Of a DNA stretch of 64,000 nt, positions 61,849 through 64,000 are shown piece by piece. Under the pieces are notes generated by a model. That model was not told the DNA's origin. It was given only the letters and a program-made list of their open reading frames with translations, and made no database searches. The DNA comes from Luteibacter yeojuensis. Lineage in GTDB: Bacteria; Pseudomonadota; Gammaproteobacteria; Xanthomonadales; Rhodanobacteraceae. The stretch's first letter is position 1, and each line of letters opens with the position of its first letter. The translations under genes and the position numbers were made by a program. The DNA is taken from positions 2,666,001 through 2,730,000 of the forward strand of contig NZ_JAAQTL010000001.1 of assembly GCF_011742875.1 (NCBI RefSeq), given 5' to 3'.

Positions 61849-62818
61849 TTCCTTTGCCTCACTGAGTTTCGAGTCCAAGAAGAAGCCGACGCGTCGCGAG
61901 CGCTTCCTGGGCGAGATGGACAAGGTCGTACCGTGGGCGGCGCTGTTGGCGCTGATCGAGCCGAGCTATCCCACCTCTGGCCGCCGTGGCCGCCCACCGA
62001 TGCCCGCCGCGACCATGCTGCGCATCCACTTCATGCAGCAGTGGTACGCGCTGAGCGATCCGGCGATGGAGGATGCGCTGTACGAGATCGAGTCGATGCG
62101 CCGCTTCGCCGAACTGGAGTTGAACGAGGACGCGATTCCGGACGAGACGACGATCCTGAAGTTCCGCCGCTTTCTGGAGCAGCACGGCCTGGCGGTGAAG
62201 ATCCTCGAGACGGTCAATGCGCACCTGGGTCAGCAGGGTCTGCTGCTGCGCCAGGGCACGATCGTGGATGCCACGATCATCCAGGCGCCGTCGTCGACCA
62301 AGAACCGCGACAAGCAGCGCGATCCGGACATGCGCCAGACCAAGAAGGGCCAGCAGTGGTATTTCGGCATGAAGGCGCACATCGGCGTGGATGTGGAGTC
62401 GGGGCTGGTGCACACGGTGACCACGACACCGGCCAACGTGGCCGACGTGACGGAAGTGGAGAAGTTGTTGCACGGCCGGGAGCAGACCGTGCACGCCGAT
62501 GCCGGCTACCAGGGAGCTGAGAAACGCGCGCCCAAGCGCGGTCGCCGGTGGTACATCGCCGCCAAGCGCGGCAGCGTCAAGGCGATGCCCGAAGGCGCGT
62601 TGAAGGACGCGGTCAAGCACACCGAACACATGAAGGCCGCGGTTCGCGCCAAGGTGGAGCACCCGTTCCGGGTGGTGAAGCGGCAGTTCGGCTATCAGAA
62701 GGTGCGCTTCAAGGGGTTGCTCAAGAATACGGCGCAGGTGCTGACACTGTTTGCCCTGTCGAACCTGTGGATGGCGCGACGAACGTTGCTGGCTTCTGCA
62801 GGAGGGGTGCGCCTGTGA
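61838..62818 (+). CDS. IS5-family transposase with 5' end replaced by the IS256 insertion
   Basis: 326 codons. From SFASLSFESKKKPTRRERFL onward the IS5 transposase is intact: WAALLALIEPSYP, the DDE core VDATIIQAPSSTKN (Asp), VHADAGYQGAEKR (Asp) and KVEHPFRVVKRQFGYQKVRF (Glu). The original start lies 1.3 kb upstream across the nested element. A TTG at 61838 within the IS256 terminus happens to give a start in frame that replaces residues 2-4 (KQR by TDS) with no length change. It has no ribosome-binding site, so expression is doubtful. Confidence 0.85.
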   Translation: MTDSSFASLSFESKKKPTRRERFLGEMDKVVPWAALLALIEPSYPTSGRRGRPPMPAATMLRIHFMQQWYALSDPAMEDALYEIESMRRFAELELNEDAIPDETTILKFRRFLEQHGLAVKILETVNAHLGQQGLLLRQGTIVDATIIQAPSSTKNRDKQRDPDMRQTKKGQQWYFGMKAHIGVDVESGLVHTVTTTPANVADVTEVEKLLHGREQTVHADAGYQGAEKRAPKRGRRWYIAAKRGSVKAMPEGALKDAVKHTEHMKAAVRAKVEHPFRVVKRQFGYQKVRFKGLLKNTAQVLTLFALSNLWMARRTLLASAGGVRL

Positions 62819-63004
62819 GGCGGAGAATCGAGGTGATCGGAGGTAAATCGGCGCGGCGATGGCGGCGGTCCATCTTCACTGCCACCTTTTTATCGTAGCA
62901 AGTCCGGCGTTTTCGCACGGCCGTCTGGGCGGCCATTTTGAACTCAATTGCTCAGAGCATCCTTAGGTGAGCAACATAATCACATATCAATGACAGGGAA
63001 TTGT

Positions 63005-63604
63005 ATGGGTGAACTCGGCTCTGATGTTGTATCCATCCTGACGAACCTGATGCCGGGCTTTGTCTTCGCTTGGATATTTTACGCGCTTACGACTCATCGC
63101 AAACCGAATCAGTTCGATCAAGTGGTCTACGCCCTCATCGCCACAGCGGTACTACATGCCGTCGTGGTGATTGAATCGGTCATCCTCATCTGGATCGGAA
63201 AATGGCAAGCCCTTGGACCGTGGACGATGGATTCAGAGCTAATAGCTTCTTTCGCCACTGCAATCGTGGCCGGCCTTGCCACCTCTCAGCTTGCAAGGCG
63301 TGATGCTATTTTCAGAATGCTTCGACGAATGGGACTAACTACTCGAAATCACAATACGTCAGAGTGGTGCACAGTATTTGAGCAATCCGACCTAAATGTA
63401 GTACTGCATCTGAAGGGTGAGCGACGCATCTATGGATGGCCGCTTCACTGGCCATCAGATCACAAGCAAGGTCATTTCTATTTAGCTGACGCCGAATGGC
63501 TCGATGATGAGAACAACCGCTACCCCCTATCAGGAGTTGAAGGTATTCTTATCAACGCCGAAGACGTAGAAATGGTCGAGTGCATCGAAGGAGATAAAGC
63601 GTGA
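63005..63604 (+). CDS. DUF6338-like membrane protein
   Basis: 199 residues with N-terminal helices (VSILTNLMPGFVFAWIFYALTTH, VVYALIATAVLHAVVVIESVILIWIG, LIASFATAIVAGLATSQLA) and a soluble C-terminal half (WCTVFEQSDLNVVLHLKGERRIYGWP, GHFYLADAEWL). The LPGF..W..Y.LT.H opening and helix pattern fit the DUF6338 family, of unknown function. ATG 63005 follows CAGGGAATT; ATG 62990 is an alternative. Its stop overlaps the next tiny frame. Confidence 0.75.
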   Translation: MGELGSDVVSILTNLMPGFVFAWIFYALTTHRKPNQFDQVVYALIATAVLHAVVVIESVILIWIGKWQALGPWTMDSELIASFATAIVAGLATSQLARRDAIFRMLRRMGLTTRNHNTSEWCTVFEQSDLNVVLHLKGERRIYGWPLHWPSDHKQGHFYLADAEWLDDENNRYPLSGVEGILINAEDVEMVECIEGDKA

Positions 63605-63732
63605 CAAAGCCGATCGAAGCAAAACCCATAGCGGTAACACGGGTTACCCGGGACGGTGCCAATACGAAGCCACTGCCCATTCAGAACGTCAAGCCAAGCC
63701 CACCTCCTGCGCCGCCCCCGAAGAAGAAGTAA
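63601..63732 (+). CDS. Small proline/lysine-rich peptide overlapping the DUF6338-like gene
   Basis: 43 residues from a GTG that overlaps the preceding stop by four bases (GTGA). Sequence is VTKPIEAKPIAVTRVTRDGA, then a short linker and an end of PPPAPPPKKK. It is highly basic and disordered. The GTGA overlap is the only signal of translation, so confidence is moderate. Confidence 0.5.
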   Translation: MTKPIEAKPIAVTRVTRDGANTKPLPIQNVKPSPPPAPPPKKK

Positions 63733-63810
63733 AAGGAGTCTTGCTCTACTGACGTCGTGCTTCAGCGTCTATCTCAATCTCAACAAGCATTTTATTGCTT
63801 GAATAGAGAC

Positions 63811-64000
63811 TTATCGCCCCGAATGTCCCGACTCATCGTAGTCGCGATGCGTCAACAGGCCGGGGCGGATCAGGTCGATGAACGCGCGCGCTTCGGCGCT
63901 CAGGAACTTGCCTTTACGCATCACCACGCCATAGCTGCGTTGCGGAAAGTATCGGCGCAGGTTGCGCACGACCAGACGTTCCTTGTCCGCCTCCGTGATG
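63811..64000 (-). CDS. LysR family regulator, C-terminal fragment (CysB-like), cut by window edge
   Basis: The last 62 residues of a LysR-type effector-binding domain run to a TAA stop at 63811-63813: LVVRNLRRYFPQRSYGVVMR, GKFLSAEARAFIDLIRPG. The RR..F..R.YGVV.R.GKFLS.. pattern is seen at the end of CysB-like LysR proteins. The DNA-binding end is outside the window, so the specific name is uncertain. Confidence 0.7.
   Translation of the reverse strand, partial: ITEADKERLVVRNLRRYFPQRSYGVVMRKGKFLSAEARAFIDLIRPGLLTHRDYDESGHSGR

Larger units (their letters stand above)
60453..62962 (+). mobile_element. IS5-family element, interrupted by IS256-family element
   Basis: Ends are GGATGCTCTGA (60453-60463) and its reverse complement TCAGAGCATCC (62952-62962). 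They are flanked by a direct repeat TTAG (60449-60452 and 62963-62966), which fits the YTAR target of IS5-group elements. Without the nested 1303-bp element and its 8-bp duplication the original is 1199 bp, a normal IS5 size. Confidence 0.9.

Noticed and set aside
1..64000. tRNA or rRNA genes and attachment sites
   Set aside because: Reading for T-loop (GGTTCGAATCC-like) and CCA-type ends gave no credible tRNA; absence of att-like repeats near the VirD4 module was also noted. A tRNAscan run would decide.

Overview
High-GC chromosomal window from a gammaproteobacterium, most likely order Lysobacterales (Xanthomonadales), family Rhodanobacteraceae (Luteibacter/Dyella-like). This placement is inferred from gene content and protein flavour (secB-gpsA, UbiJ-UbiB, a VirD4/XVIPCD killing module, paired AI-2E-like permeases); no rRNA or tRNA gene was seen to confirm it.

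Layout. 1-9217: housekeeping and envelope genes. These are the N-terminal part of a SNF2-like helicase (cut by the window edge), secB-gpsA, rpmB-rpmG, a fatty-acid desaturase, a GldA/GldF/GldG-like ABC operon with a DUF4340-like partner, and mutM. 9364-12672 and 25200-28550 hold two paralogous proteins of about 1100 residues that resemble the ToxA_N/DUF6543 (dermonecrotic-toxin-like) family. Their upstream regions are related. Between them lie a secreted PI-PLC-like protein, tdk, rep helicase, two tandem AI-2E family permeases, an e(P4)-like acid phosphatase lipoprotein, a second lipoprotein, plsB and ubiE. 28667-36393: an M1 aminopeptidase, an alpha/beta hydrolase, a YgjP-like metallopeptidase, ttcA-aminotransferase-rdgC, a YdcH-type small protein and a GNAT enzyme. 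36482-42267: a MarR-controlled AaeXAB-like efflux operon and a divergent SDR/LysR pair. 42279-48544: two large M16 peptidases with a DUF4156-like lipoprotein between them.

Accessory regions. At 48741 there is a near-perfect sigma-54 promoter with two upstream dyads. It precedes two tandem, clearly related tiny membrane proteins, and I do not recognise this system. At 50625-55115 is a compact antibacterial type IV secretion module: a VirD4 coupling protein, a putative immunity lipoprotein, and a Tle1-like (DUF2235) lipase with a C-terminal XVIPCD-type secretion signal. No VirB gene is in the window. 55216-59330 returns to core genes (ubiJ, ubiB, truC, arfB, an acyltransferase) and ends in a 43-bp perfect palindrome that contains the stop codons of two converging genes. 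59368-63732 is an AT-richer island with unknown genes. It carries an IS256-family element nested inside an IS5-family element, both with readable target duplications. The window ends inside a LysR-family regulator.

A family of 24-nt palindromic repeats (TGTAGGAGCCGCTATAGCGGCGAG and variants) is scattered between genes, mostly as inverted pairs, and it supplies the stop codons of two genes.
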